From: Numidum massiliense
GTDB lineage: Bacteria > Bacillota > Bacilli > Thermoactinomycetales > Novibacillaceae
Reading direction: 5' to 3'
NCBI RefSeq assembly: GCF_001375555.1
Contig: NZ_CTDZ01000008.1
Coordinates: forward strand, 8,279-72,278
DNA length: 64,000 nucleotides
This document shows, one piece after another, positions 17,025-26,375 of this stretch. The position numbers and the translations under genes are program-made. Position 1 is the first letter of the stretch; each line of letters starts with the position of its first letter. Below the pieces are notes generated by a model, which saw only the letters and a program-made list of their open reading frames with translations, did no database searches and was not told the origin of the DNA.

Positions 17025-18920
17025 GTGGACATCTTAAAACGCATTGCTGAACATCGCCAAGAAGAGAAGAAGTTGGCCTGGGAAGGGACTTTCGCGGACT
17101 ACTTACAAATCGTTCGCGCACAGCCGTCAGTGGCGCAGACCGCACATTCCCGCATCTATCATATGATCAAAGACGCCGGTGTCGAGGAAGCTGACGAAGG
17201 CAAATCCTACTCCTTTTTTAGCCGCGAAATATTTGGACTCGAACGCTGTATCGAGCGGTTAGTGGAAGAGTATTTTCATTCAGCGGCACGGCGCCTCGAC
17301 GTCCGCAAACGCATCTTATTGTTAATGGGACCGGTGAGCGGCGGAAAATCGACGATTGTCACCTTATTAAAAGAAGGGTTAGAAAAATATTCGCGCACCG
17401 ACGCCGGTGCTGTTTACGCCATTAAAGGTTGTCCGATGCACGAAGAACCGCTCCACCTTATTCCACAAACGCTGAGGCCGGAATTGGAAAAAGAGTTCGG
17501 CGTGCGCATCGAAGGGCGACTTTGTCCGTCGTGTCAATTGCGGTTAAAGACGGAGTACGCGGGTCGCGTAGAAGACATACCGGTCGAGCGCGTGTTACTG
17601 ACGGAAGAAGACCGCGTCGGCATCGGTACGTTCAGCCCCTCTGATCCGAAGTCGCAAGATATTGCCGATCTAACTGGGAGTATCGATTTCTCCACGATTG
17701 CCGAATACGGCTCCGAATCTGATCCGCGCGCGTACCGCTTTGACGGCGAGCTGAATAAGGCGAACCGCGGGTTAATGGAGTTTCAGGAAATGTTGAAGTG
17801 CGACGAGAAGTTTTTGTGGAATTTGCTTTCGCTTACACAAGAGGGAAATTTTAAAGCGGGGCGGTACGCACTAATCTCCGCGGACGAACTCATTATTGCT
17901 CATACGAATGAAGCGGAGTACCGATCGTTTATTAGTAACAAAAAAAATGAGGCGCTGCAGTCGCGCATCATCGTCATGCCGGTCCCGTACAACTTAAAAG
18001 TGACACAAGAAGAAAAAATTTACTTGAAACTTATCCAACAGAGCGACATGAGCCACATTCACATCGCCCCGCACGCCTTACGGGCGGCAGCGGTGTTTAG
18101 CATTTTGACGCGGTTGCGGGAATCGAAAAAACAAGGGATGGATTTGTTGAAAAAAATGCGCCTTTACGACGGTGAAGAAGTGGAAGGGGTGAAAGGGTCC
18201 GACTTGCGCGAGCTGCAGCAGGAGTATTTGGACGAAGGGATGGACGGCGTTGATCCGCGCTACGTCATTAACCGCATCTCTAGTGCGCTCATCCGCCAAG
18301 ACGCCACCTGCATTAACGCACTCGACATTTTACGCGCCTTGAAAGACGGACTCGACCAACACCCATCCATTCAAAAAGAGCAGCGCGAACGCTACCTCAA
18401 CTTCGTCTCCGTCGCGCGCAAAGAATACGACGAGGCGGCGAAAAGAGAAGTGCAAAAGGCGTTCGTCTATTCATACGAAGAGTCGGCGAAAACGCTGTTA
18501 GACAATTACTTGGACAACGTGGAAGCGTACTGTAATCGGCACAAAATTCGCGACCCGATTACGGGAGAAGAACTCGATCCGGACGAGAAGTTGATGCGCT
18601 CGATCGAAGAGCAGATCGGCATTTCCGAAAATGCAAAAAAATCGTTTCGCGAAGAAATTCTCATCCGCATTTCCGCGTACGCCCGCAAAGGCAAGCGGTT
18701 TGACTACAACAGCCACGAGCGGTTGCGCGAAGCGATCCAGAAAAAACTGTTTACCGATTTAAAAGACGTCGTCAAAATTACGACGTCGGCAAAGACGCCC
18801 GACGAGAACCAGTTGAAAAAAATTAACGAGGTGACGAAGCGGCTCATTGACGAGCACAACTATTGTCCAGTTTGTGCGAACGAACTTTTGAAATACGTCG
18901 GCAGTTTGCTAAATCGGTAG
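17025..18920 (+). CDS. prkA: PrkA family serine protein kinase / AAA+ protein
   Basis: A 631-residue protein combining an N-terminal AAA+-like core with a C-terminal kinase-like domain; Walker A GPVSGGKST lies at residues 102-110. In B. subtilis PrkA acts early in the mother cell during sporulation. Length and motifs match the family (about 630 residues). The start is a GTG with AAGGAGAGG just ahead. It heads a run with yhbH (12 bp gap) and spoVR, the conserved sporulation trio. A CATACTTA sequence at 16863 resembles a sigma-E -10 box but no convincing -35 was found. Confidence 0.93.
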   Translation: MDILKRIAEHRQEEKKLAWEGTFADYLQIVRAQPSVAQTAHSRIYHMIKDAGVEEADEGKSYSFFSREIFGLERCIERLVEEYFHSAARRLDVRKRILLLMGPVSGGKSTIVTLLKEGLEKYSRTDAGAVYAIKGCPMHEEPLHLIPQTLRPELEKEFGVRIEGRLCPSCQLRLKTEYAGRVEDIPVERVLLTEEDRVGIGTFSPSDPKSQDIADLTGSIDFSTIAEYGSESDPRAYRFDGELNKANRGLMEFQEMLKCDEKFLWNLLSLTQEGNFKAGRYALISADELIIAHTNEAEYRSFISNKKNEALQSRIIVMPVPYNLKVTQEEKIYLKLIQQSDMSHIHIAPHALRAAAVFSILTRLRESKKQGMDLLKKMRLYDGEEVEGVKGSDLRELQQEYLDEGMDGVDPRYVINRISSALIRQDATCINALDILRALKDGLDQHPSIQKEQRERYLNFVSVARKEYDEAAKREVQKAFVYSYEESAKTLLDNYLDNVEAYCNRHKIRDPITGEELDPDEKLMRSIEEQIGISENAKKSFREEILIRISAYARKGKRFDYNSHERLREAIQKKLFTDLKDVVKITTSAKTPDENQLKKINEVTKRLIDEHNYCPVCANELLKYVGSLLNR

Positions 18921-18932
18921 GAGGGAGTGGCA

Positions 18933-20090
18933 ATGGGCGAATCGACCTTTATCGTTTCGCGTGAAGACTGGTCGCTGCATCGAAAAGGGCACCTCGATCA
19001 ACAACGGCACAAAGAAAAAGTGAAAGAGGCGATCCGCGACAATTTGCCGGATCTCATCTCCGAAGAGAGCATCATTATGTCTGACGGACGCGACGTCGTG
19101 AAAATTCCGATCCGTTCGATGGAAGAATATAAGATTCGTTACAATTACGACAAGTCGAAGCACGTCGGGCAAGGAGACGGCGATAGCCGCGTCGGCGATC
19201 TGGTAGCGCGCGGCCGCGAGCGGGGGATGGCACCCGGTCAAGGACGCGGTGCCGGCGACCAACCTGGGACAGACTATTACGAAGCGGAAATTTCCGTCGA
19301 AGAGTTAGAAGAAATGTTGTTTCGCGAATTAGCGTTGCCGAACTTAAAACCGAAGGCGGCCGACAACATCGTCACGCAGGAGACGCGCTTTAACGACGTA
19401 CGTAAAACGGGACTCACGGGAAACATCGATAAGAAACGGACGATCCTCTCCGCGATCCGCCGCAACGCTTTACACGGGCGTCCCGGGTTGCATCGCATAT
19501 CCGTCGACGACTTGCGTTTTAAGACGTGGGAAGAGGTGGAAATCCCGCATTCGAACGCCGTCGTCATTGCGATGATGGACACGAGCGGAAGTATGGGGAT
19601 CTTCGAGAAATATATGGCGCGTAGTTTCTTTTTTTGGATGGTTCGTTTTTTGCGCACGCGCTATGAAAAGGTCGAGGTTGTGTTCATCGCTCACCATACG
19701 GAAGCGAAAGAAGTGAGCGAGGAGGCGTTTTTTTCTAAAGGAGAAAGTGGTGGGACGATTTGTTCTTCTGCCTATCAGAAAGCACTCGACATCATCGAGG
19801 AGCGGTATGCGCCGAGCCAGTACAACATATACCCGTTTCACTTCTCGGACGGCGACAATTTGACGTCGGACAACGAGCGTTGCGTACAGCTCGTGAAACA
19901 GTTGATGGGAATGTGCAATTTATTCGGGTACTGTGAAGTTAATCAGTACCAACGACATTCTAGCTTAATGTCCGTATTCAGGCGTCTCGACGCCCCGTTG
20001 TTTAAGTACTACATCATTAAAGATAAACGCGAAGTGTATCAAGCGCTGAAGACATTTTTTAAAGAAGAGGAAGCGCCTTCGGCCGGCTAA
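18933..20090 (+). CDS. yhbH: sporulation protein YhbH (DUF444/YeaH family)
   Basis: A 385-residue protein of the YhbH/YeaH family. The central region carries a von Willebrand A-like metal site, DTSGSMG, preceded by a basic and Gly-rich segment. The GEGGGTI-type block appears as [14 protein letters not shown]. Bacillus yhbH is expressed in the mother cell and required for efficient sporulation. TAGGAGGG 7 bp before the ATG selects 18933 rather than the in-frame GTG at 18927. It follows prkA by 12 bp and precedes spoVR, so the three are likely one operon with a functional link conserved even in non-sporulating bacteria. Confidence 0.93.
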   Translation: MGESTFIVSREDWSLHRKGHLDQQRHKEKVKEAIRDNLPDLISEESIIMSDGRDVVKIPIRSMEEYKIRYNYDKSKHVGQGDGDSRVGDLVARGRERGMAPGQGRGAGDQPGTDYYEAEISVEELEEMLFRELALPNLKPKAADNIVTQETRFNDVRKTGLTGNIDKKRTILSAIRRNALHGRPGLHRISVDDLRFKTWEEVEIPHSNAVVIAMMDTSGSMGIFEKYMARSFFFWMVRFLRTRYEKVEVVFIAHHTEAKEVSEEAFFSKGESGGTICSSAYQKALDIIEERYAPSQYNIYPFHFSDGDNLTSDNERCVQLVKQLMGMCNLFGYCEVNQYQRHSSLMSVFRRLDAPLFKYYIIKDKREVYQALKTFFKEEEAPSAG

Positions 20091-20275
20091 GTGGCTTGAG
20101 GCTGTAACGCTTGCCCTTGAGACGGTCGAGGATCAGCAAGAACAGCATGCCACACGTATTAGGAACAGCATATGTCTGAGCAATATGTCACACATCCTGC
20201 ATGCGTCCGAAGCAAGATGCCAGACATAGACTGTCTCTAAGGCAGTCATAACGATCGCTCGTGGGGGAGGTCGAC

Positions 20276-21733
20276 ATGGCGGTAGATGATCGTAAGAAAC
20301 TAGAGCGCGCGATTGCCGAAATTACGGAAATCGCGCGCGGCTTTAAGTTAGATTTTTTTCCGATGCGCTATGAAATATGTCCTTCAGATATTATTTACAC
20401 GTTCGGGGCATACGGGATGCCGACCCGCTTCAGTCATTGGAGCTTCGGTAAGGCGTTTCACAAAATGAAGCTGCAGTACGACTTCAATTTAAGTAAAATA
20501 TATGAACTCGTCATTAACTCTAATCCTTGTTATGCCTTTTTGCTCGAAGGAAATTCACTGATCCAGAACAAATTGATCGTGGCGCACGTGCTCGCACATA
20601 GCGACTTTTTTAAAAACAATGCCCACTTTCGCAATACGAAGCGCGATATGGTCGAAAGCATGGCTGCGAGTGCTGAACGCATTCGCGACTATGAAATACG
20701 CTACGGCAAAGACGCTGTTGAACGCTGTCTCGACGCTGTGTTGGCGATTAATGAACACGTCGATCCGAGTTTACTCCGCCCGCAACTGCGCTGGAACGCC
20801 GAGGAAGCGGAAGAGCGGGACTTGACGCGCGATTGGCGGGAGAGGGGTGAGCGAAGCCAGCGAAGTGAGCCGTACGAAGAATTGTGGGCACTCGACGAGC
20901 AGGAGAAGCAGCTTAAGCGCGAAGCAGAGCGGCGGCGAGAGCAGCCGCGCAAATTTCCACCGGAACCGGAAAAGGACCTGTTACTGTTCATTCAAGCACA
21001 CAGTCCAATCTTAGAAGATTGGCAGCGCGACATCCTAACGATCTTGTGGGAAGAAATGTTGTATTTCTGGCCACAGTTGGAGACGAAAGTTATGAACGAA
21101 GGTTGGGCGTCGTATTGGCACGCGCGCATTTTGCGCGAACTCGACTTGACCGAAGAAGAGACGATCGAATTTTCCATGCTCAATGCGTCCGTCATTCAAC
21201 CCGCTCGCACGAGCATTAACCCGTACCACCTCGGGGTGAAAATATTTGAGGACATCGAAAAAAGATGGGACAATCCGACGGAGGAAGAGCAGCGGCGGTT
21301 TGGCCGTAAGCCAGGCCAGGGGCGGGAAAAAATTTTTGAAGTGCGGGAGATTGAACGCGACACGTCGTTCATCCGCGATTATTTAACGAAAGACCTTCTA
21401 CAGCGTCTCGACCTGTTTTTGTTCCAAAAGCACGGCAACGACTGGATCGTTTCCGATAAGGAGTGGCAATCTGTCCGCGACCAACTCGTCGCCGCGCGCG
21501 TCAACGGCGGCTTCCCGTACATTACGGTCGAGGACGGCGATTATTTACAAAATGGTGAGCTGTATTTAAAGCACCAATACGAAGGCTTGGAACTCGATGT
21601 GAAACATTTGGAAAAAGTGCTCCCGTACGTTCACGAGCTGTGGGGGCGAGTCGTCCACTTGGAGACGACGATTGAAGAGCGGCACGTCCTATTTACGTGC
21701 GACGGGAAGAAAACGAACCGGCGCTTGCTGTGA
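20276..21733 (+). CDS. spoVR: SpoVR family protein
   Basis: A 485-residue protein of the SpoVR family, needed for normal spore cortex formation in B. subtilis. Recognisable blocks are [26 protein letters not shown]-like near the N terminus (read around residues 24-50), [13 protein letters not shown] and [14 protein letters not shown]. Residues 180-235 form a highly charged Glu/Arg region. GGGGGAGG at 20263-20270 favours the ATG at 20276 over the GTG at 20261. The 185-bp gap after yhbH contains no terminator that I can see. The strong terminator at 21851 probably ends the trio. Confidence 0.93.
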   Translation: MAVDDRKKLERAIAEITEIARGFKLDFFPMRYEICPSDIIYTFGAYGMPTRFSHWSFGKAFHKMKLQYDFNLSKIYELVINSNPCYAFLLEGNSLIQNKLIVAHVLAHSDFFKNNAHFRNTKRDMVESMAASAERIRDYEIRYGKDAVERCLDAVLAINEHVDPSLLRPQLRWNAEEAEERDLTRDWRERGERSQRSEPYEELWALDEQEKQLKREAERRREQPRKFPPEPEKDLLLFIQAHSPILEDWQRDILTILWEEMLYFWPQLETKVMNEGWASYWHARILRELDLTEEETIEFSMLNASVIQPARTSINPYHLGVKIFEDIEKRWDNPTEEEQRRFGRKPGQGREKIFEVREIERDTSFIRDYLTKDLLQRLDLFLFQKHGNDWIVSDKEWQSVRDQLVAARVNGGFPYITVEDGDYLQNGELYLKHQYEGLELDVKHLEKVLPYVHELWGRVVHLETTIEERHVLFTCDGKKTNRRLL

Positions 21734-21850
21734 GCGCCGACAGCCTTTAATTGACGTTGACACGGTGGTAAGTGGGAAGGGAAAGCGACCCTTAGGAACG
21801 GTCTTTGTGTCGTCTTAGGAAAACAAGATCTTGGGCAAATAGTGCACGTA

Positions 21851-21889
21851 ACACCTCTTAAGCACCGACATAGCTTAAGAGGTGTTTTT
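21851..21889 (+). terminator. terminator of the prkA-yhbH-spoVR unit
   Basis: ACACCTCTTAAGC (21851-21863) and GCTTAAGAGGTGT (21873-21885) form a 13-bp perfect stem followed by a T-run. The tail overlaps the stop codon of the convergent padR-type gene. Confidence 0.92.
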
Positions 21890-22379
21890 ATACGAGCATG
21901 TCCAGCCAGCGCAAGTCGGCCTCTAAATGCAGTAACCCACCTTCGACGAGCAAGAGCATGTCGCGGTCTTTGGCCGCGTGCAGGTCGTTCTTAAACTGCG
22001 TCAGTTGCAAAATTTGTTTGATCACTAAGTGCCGCTGCCGCTCGATCATGCGCTGTTGCTCAGGAAAATCTATCGTGCGCGCACACAAAACTTTGAAATA
22101 AAACTCATCCTTAAGTAGCGAATGTTTGACAGGTTTTAATAGCCATTCGTGCAGTTCCGTTTTTCCTACTTCCGTAATGCGGTACTGTTTGCGGTCTCTT
22201 TCATCCTCGCCGAGTGGTTGGACGTAGCCGTCGCGTACTAACCGTTCCAGTGTCGTATACACTTGACCCGTGTTGAGCCGCCACTGGTGATAAACGAGCG
22301 CATCAAATTGCGTTTTAATTTCATAACCGTGACGCGGTTGTGTATATAGCAAACCTAAAATTGCATGTTTGACGGACAT
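21888..22379 (-). CDS. PadR-family transcriptional regulator
   Basis: A 163-residue repressor with an N-terminal winged helix-turn-helix (MSVKHAILGLLYTQPRHGYEI, residues 1-21; LERLVRDGYVQPLG and YRITEVGKTEL in the wing) and a C-terminal helical dimerisation region, the long PadR form. I take the ATG at 22379, which has a GGTGG sequence upstream and gives the standard family N terminus; a longer frame reaches 22460. It lies 96 bp after the ABC permease gene in the same direction. PadR regulators commonly control adjacent efflux operons, so it may sense a compound exported by the neighbouring ABC or SMR pumps. Confidence 0.87.
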   Translation of the reverse strand: MSVKHAILGLLYTQPRHGYEIKTQFDALVYHQWRLNTGQVYTTLERLVRDGYVQPLGEDERDRKQYRITEVGKTELHEWLLKPVKHSLLKDEFYFKVLCARTIDFPEQQRMIERQRHLVIKQILQLTQFKNDLHAAKDRDMLLLVEGGLLHLEADLRWLDMLV

Positions 22380-22475
22380 CCCGACCACCATTTCTATATT
22401 CTGTACTAAATGCGTGTCTGCTTGGGTGTCAATGCGGCTAACAGAATTGTTCGCGTACACCTACTCAAGTCACGT

Positions 22476-25277
22476 TTACTCGTTTTTTAACGTTTCATTC
22501 AATGAGACGTTAGCAGCTTTCCAGCCCGGGAGCAAACTCGCGAGCCCACTCGTCACAAGGGCTAACGCAAATCCGGCCCAGACCGACTTCCATGAGATGG
22601 CAAAAGGGAGCGGCATCCACAAATCGCCGTTTTGTACGGCTGTTAGGTACATCATGAGTACGCCCATCGCGCCGCCGACTAGTGCTGCCACAGTGCCGCT
22701 AATAAAGGCTTCACTCAGTATGACTTTCATTACTTGCCAGCGGGTAAAGCCGAGGGCCCGCATCGTGCCGACTTCGCCGCGGCGTGCCATCACCTGCATA
22801 AGCCACGCGTTGGCCATACCGATCCCAGCTACAATTATACTAAAGATAGCAACAGTACGGAGTAAGGTAGTCATCTTCTCCGTTTGCGCTACGCGTACTT
22901 GTAGGATGTCGGGTAAGGTGGCAATGTGCGCGATATGTGTAGCGTCGCTTTGCCAGATTAATTTTTTTACCGTTTGTTCGCGGCCGTCAGCTACGTTTAG
23001 TAACACTTCTTGCTGTGCGCCGATGTGAAAATCTCTGGCGAATGCGTCTTCGTGCACAAACCCGACGTAGCCGCCGCGCGTCATCGTCTTCACGACACCG
23101 ACGACGGTAAACGGCTTTATGCCAGTCGCTGTGTCGAGTGCTATTTGTTCCCCAACCTTGCCATCCCAACGTTCGTAAGCGGTGACGCCGAGAACGACTG
23201 TGCGCGGGTTCTTTAGCTTTTCCAAAAGTTCTCCGTGTGTGTGTTGGTCGTTCGCTGCAGTTTCCCCGGAGGAAAATATAGGGGAACGCGCCATTTGTTC
23301 CTCGTTGACACCGTACACGTCGAACGTCCCTAACTGATCGCCTGCCTGCCAGTTTACGTCATTCCTCTGCACAGCAGTGGTAGATTGGACGCCGTCGATC
23401 TGTTGTAGTTGACCGATTTGCTCCGCCGAGCGCGGGCGGTCATAGTTGACCCGCACATCGCCACCGGACGTTTGTCGCGTGAGATCGATGGCTCCTTGCT
23501 CAAATGAGAGGACGAGCGAGCCGAGAAAAACGACTAAGGTGATGCCGAAACTCAAACTAGCCGCTGTCCACGCCGTACGCGATTTGTGGCGTGCGATGTT
23601 TTGCACTGTGAATCGACTCTCTCGCCCAAATAACAGGCGGTTGAGCGGAGCGGGTATCCGCTGTACGACAGCAAACGCGTACGGCAATAGTAGGGCGATA
23701 CCTAGAAAAAACGGGACAAAAGCGACCATGTGGTTGACGAATAAGCTCGGTAGTAGCATGGCGAGTCCGAGTATGACTCGGGCGCTTTCGAGCGCGGGTT
23801 CAAGTGGCGTTGCCACGCCTTTAAAGACATCTACTGCACTGATACGGCTCGCGTTTACTAGCGGAACGATTGCCGCGGCGAGCGGAATGACGATACCTGC
23901 AGAAAAGGCGGCGATCATCGGCGTTAGCCACTCAATACGAAACTGTATTTTGTCTTGAAACGACTGAAACAGTATGTCGGTCAGTCCGAGCGATAACAAA
24001 AACCCTAGTCCCAGACCGAGGAGCGCCCCGGTGAAAGCGAGTAAAAACAGTTCGCGAAACAGATGGCCAGTTATTTGCCGTGGGGTATAGCCGTACGTTT
24101 TCATAATGGCAAATTCGTCGCGTCGTTCCGCGACGCTCATCGACGACGTGTTGTACATAATGAAGGCACTAAGAATCAAGCTAATGCCGCCGATGACGTA
24201 CAGCATGCTGTACAATTCCGCAAAGCCGACCCCTACGCGGTGTCGGTCGGCGACGACGGCGCGTGTGCGGAGCCCCTCTTCCGGTGCCGACGCCAGCGAC
24301 TCGTCCAGTTGCTCGCGCACGAATCGCGGCGCGAGATCGTCCTGAGCGCGAACGTATACTTTGTCAATGCGGCGCGTGTCTTGTTCGAGACCTGCGGCGC
24401 CTTGTTCGAGTCCCGCGTCTTGTCCAAGCCATTCTTGTAACGTCTCAAGTGGCAACAACACGTGCCACGCTCGCCCACTAGCGGCCGCCCAGCTGTCGGG
24501 ATTAAAGAAAAACAAGGGGTTGCGCACGACTGCAGTCACTGTTACCTCATGTGTTTCTGAATGGTCTGTAACGTTGCGTTTACTTGTGCCACCGTAGGGG
24601 GCGCTAGGGCTATCGGACGTTCGACGGCGTGCGTCATTGTCTGAAGACCGTTGATCCGATCGATTAGCGCGTTCATCCGTCCCGCCGAAAGAAGAGTGTT
24701 CATCCGTCCCGTCGCGTCCAAGTTCGGGACGATTGCCTCTTTGTCCCAGGGTGACGCGATCACCGACTTGCACATCCCACACGGCGGCCGTTTTTTCATC
24801 GACGACGAGTCCGTCTGCAGTGAGGTCTCCCGCGAGCACTTCCAACTGCAAAATGTCGCTCGTCATGTCATCCACGCCGATGACGTTCACTTTGTGTGGT
24901 TCGTCTTGCTGGTTCTGACTGGCATTGGCTTCTGTAGACGTACGAACTTCTGTAGATGTACGGGCTTCTGTAGATGTACGAGGTAAGCGATCGAGGGAAA
25001 AAGGTACGTCTAGCCGGCCGACGGTAGCGGCAACGCCTTTTATTGCTGCGGCGCGCTCGACCCAATCGCGTGTGAGACGCCCCTCGCTACTAGAAATGTA
25101 AAAATCAGCGTTGCCGTCTGCGCGGTCAGCGATTTCTTCCAGCGTGCGCTCGGTCGTCTGCACCGTACTGAGTACGGCCGTCGTTGCGCCGACCCCGACG
25201 GCGATGGCGATGACCGTAAGGAAAGAACGCCACTTTTTACGCATTAAAATCCGCCAGGAAACCTGCCATGAGTTCAT
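22476..25277 (-). CDS. ABC transporter permease, double FtsX/MacB type
   Basis: A 933-residue membrane protein with two FtsX-like modules: an N-terminal transmembrane helix (about 17-38), a large extracellular region, three helices near 365-480, a further anchor near 575, a second extracellular region and three C-terminal helices. Two low-complexity insertions interrupt the first extracellular region: a three-fold RTSTEA-type hexapeptide repeat (about residues 99-117) and a Ser/Asp/Arg-rich stretch (about 180-245). GAGGAGG 10 bp before the ATG supports the start inside the ATPase gene, giving a 41-bp overlap. Together with the ATPase it forms a LolCD/MacB-like exporter or mechanotransmission complex; the substrate is unknown. 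Confidence 0.87.
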   Translation of the reverse strand: MNSWQVSWRILMRKKWRSFLTVIAIAVGVGATTAVLSTVQTTERTLEEIADRADGNADFYISSSEGRLTRDWVERAAAIKGVAATVGRLDVPFSLDRLPRTSTEARTSTEVRTSTEANASQNQQDEPHKVNVIGVDDMTSDILQLEVLAGDLTADGLVVDEKTAAVWDVQVGDRVTLGQRGNRPELGRDGTDEHSSFGGTDERANRSDQRSSDNDARRRTSDSPSAPYGGTSKRNVTDHSETHEVTVTAVVRNPLFFFNPDSWAAASGRAWHVLLPLETLQEWLGQDAGLEQGAAGLEQDTRRIDKVYVRAQDDLAPRFVREQLDESLASAPEEGLRTRAVVADRHRVGVGFAELYSMLYVIGGISLILSAFIMYNTSSMSVAERRDEFAIMKTYGYTPRQITGHLFRELFLLAFTGALLGLGLGFLLSLGLTDILFQSFQDKIQFRIEWLTPMIAAFSAGIVIPLAAAIVPLVNASRISAVDVFKGVATPLEPALESARVILGLAMLLPSLFVNHMVAFVPFFLGIALLLPYAFAVVQRIPAPLNRLLFGRESRFTVQNIARHKSRTAWTAASLSFGITLVVFLGSLVLSFEQGAIDLTRQTSGGDVRVNYDRPRSAEQIGQLQQIDGVQSTTAVQRNDVNWQAGDQLGTFDVYGVNEEQMARSPIFSSGETAANDQHTHGELLEKLKNPRTVVLGVTAYERWDGKVGEQIALDTATGIKPFTVVGVVKTMTRGGYVGFVHEDAFARDFHIGAQQEVLLNVADGREQTVKKLIWQSDATHIAHIATLPDILQVRVAQTEKMTTLLRTVAIFSIIVAGIGMANAWLMQVMARRGEVGTMRALGFTRWQVMKVILSEAFISGTVAALVGGAMGVLMMYLTAVQNGDLWMPLPFAISWKSVWAGFALALVTSGLASLLPGWKAANVSLNETLKNE
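24929..24982. repeat. three tandem 18-bp repeats inside the permease gene
   Basis: Three copies of CTTCTGTAGATGTACGRR-like units encode the repeated Arg-Thr-Ser-Thr-Glu-Ala hexapeptide of the permease. The period keeps the frame. Confidence 0.85.
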
Positions 25278-25968
25278 CTTTATCGGCCTCCTCGCGCAAA
25301 ATTTCAGTTTCTATTTTACCGTCTTTCAGCATGAGGACGCGGTCGGCGTAACCCGCTGCGAAAATGTCGTGCGTTACCATGACGATTGTGTGGTGTTCTT
25401 CTTTGTGTAACTTAGCCAACAGCTGTAAGATGTCGTTCCCTGTTTTGCGGTCGAGATTGCCGGTCGGCTCATCAGCTAAAATAAAGCGCGGGTTAGGTGC
25501 CAATGCGCGCGCAATAGCGATGCGCTGTTGCTGACCACCACTTAAGGTGTGCGGAAACGATGGCGCTTTGTCTTCTAAATCCATTGCGGAAATTAGCTTC
25601 GTGACACGAGTTGTAATTTCAATTTGCGACACGCTGTCCGCGTGAAGCGGAAAAGCGATGTTTTCCGCCACCGTTAGCGTCGGCAACAGGCGATAGTTTT
25701 GAAAGATGAAGCCGATGTTGCGGCGGCGGAACATGGTGCGCGCTTTTTCGGATAATGTGTTTAAAGAGATGTCGTCGATGACGACTTCTCCGGTTGTCGG
25801 TACGTCCAATCCGCCGAGCAAATGCAGCAAGGTACTTTTTCCAGAGCCACTCGGGCCCATCACGGCGACGAACTCACCTTTTTTTATGCTTAGATCCACG
25901 TTAGCGAGCGCTTGGAACGTTTCATTGCCGTTCTGAAACGTGCGACTTAAATTCCGGGTAACGATCAT
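25237..25968 (-). CDS. ABC transporter ATP-binding protein (LolD/MacB type)
   Basis: A 243-residue ATPase with Walker A GPSGSGKST near residue 37, signature LSGGQQQR, Walker B FILADEPTGNLD and the switch His in VTHD. The DEPTGNLD form is diagnostic of the MacB/LolD/FtsE-like group that works with FtsX-type permeases. GGAGAGG precedes the ATG. Its 3' end overlaps the permease gene by 41 bp, a strong sign of translational coupling. The pair lies downstream of two SMR exporter genes in the same direction with a 92-bp gap and no obvious terminator, so they may share a transcript. Confidence 0.9.
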   Translation of the reverse strand: MIVTRNLSRTFQNGNETFQALANVDLSIKKGEFVAVMGPSGSGKSTLLHLLGGLDVPTTGEVVIDDISLNTLSEKARTMFRRRNIGFIFQNYRLLPTLTVAENIAFPLHADSVSQIEITTRVTKLISAMDLEDKAPSFPHTLSGGQQQRIAIARALAPNPRFILADEPTGNLDRKTGNDILQLLAKLHKEEHHTIVMVTHDIFAAGYADRVLMLKDGKIETEILREEADKDELMAGFLADFNA

Positions 25969-26060
25969 GTTTACCTCTCCTACGGGGAATGATCAACACT
26001 TGTTAAGTGGTGTACCGTGGCCCATCCAGTGCAAGGTGACGTTGTGCATATTTGATGCAT

Positions 26061-26375
26061 TCAACTAATTATCTTTAACGTAACGACAATCATCAATATA
26101 CCGGCGATGCAGAATAGACGCAGCACATGGCGCGATTCTTTAAAAAAGAGGATACCGACGACTGCGGAGCCTAACGTACCAATTCCGGTCCAAACGGCGT
26201 AGGCAGTTGACAGTGGGATGACCTGCATTGCCGTCGACAAAAAATAAAAGCTCGTAATGAAGCCGCCATAGAGTAACAGGTTGTTCGTCCAATTGTCATG
26301 TGTGGATGTTTGTTTGATGCCGACCACCCCGACAATTTCAAACAAACCCGCGATGATAAGATAGGTCCATGCCAT
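26061..26375 (-). CDS. SMR-family multidrug/guanidinium exporter subunit
   Basis: A 104-residue small multidrug resistance protein with four predicted transmembrane helices. The essential Glu is E13 in LFEIVGV, and the conserved segments IPLSTAYAVWTGIGTLG and FFKESRHVLRL are present. SMR proteins exchange protons for cationic drugs or guanidinium. Its ATG directly abuts the stop codon of the upstream SMR fusion gene (TAA then ATG), so the two are made together and probably pair as a heterodimer, as YkkC/YkkD and EbrA/EbrB do. No guanidine riboswitch was seen. Confidence 0.9.
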   Translation of the reverse strand: MAWTYLIIAGLFEIVGVVGIKQTSTHDNWTNNLLLYGGFITSFYFLSTAMQVIPLSTAYAVWTGIGTLGSAVVGILFFKESRHVLRLFCIAGILMIVVTLKIIS

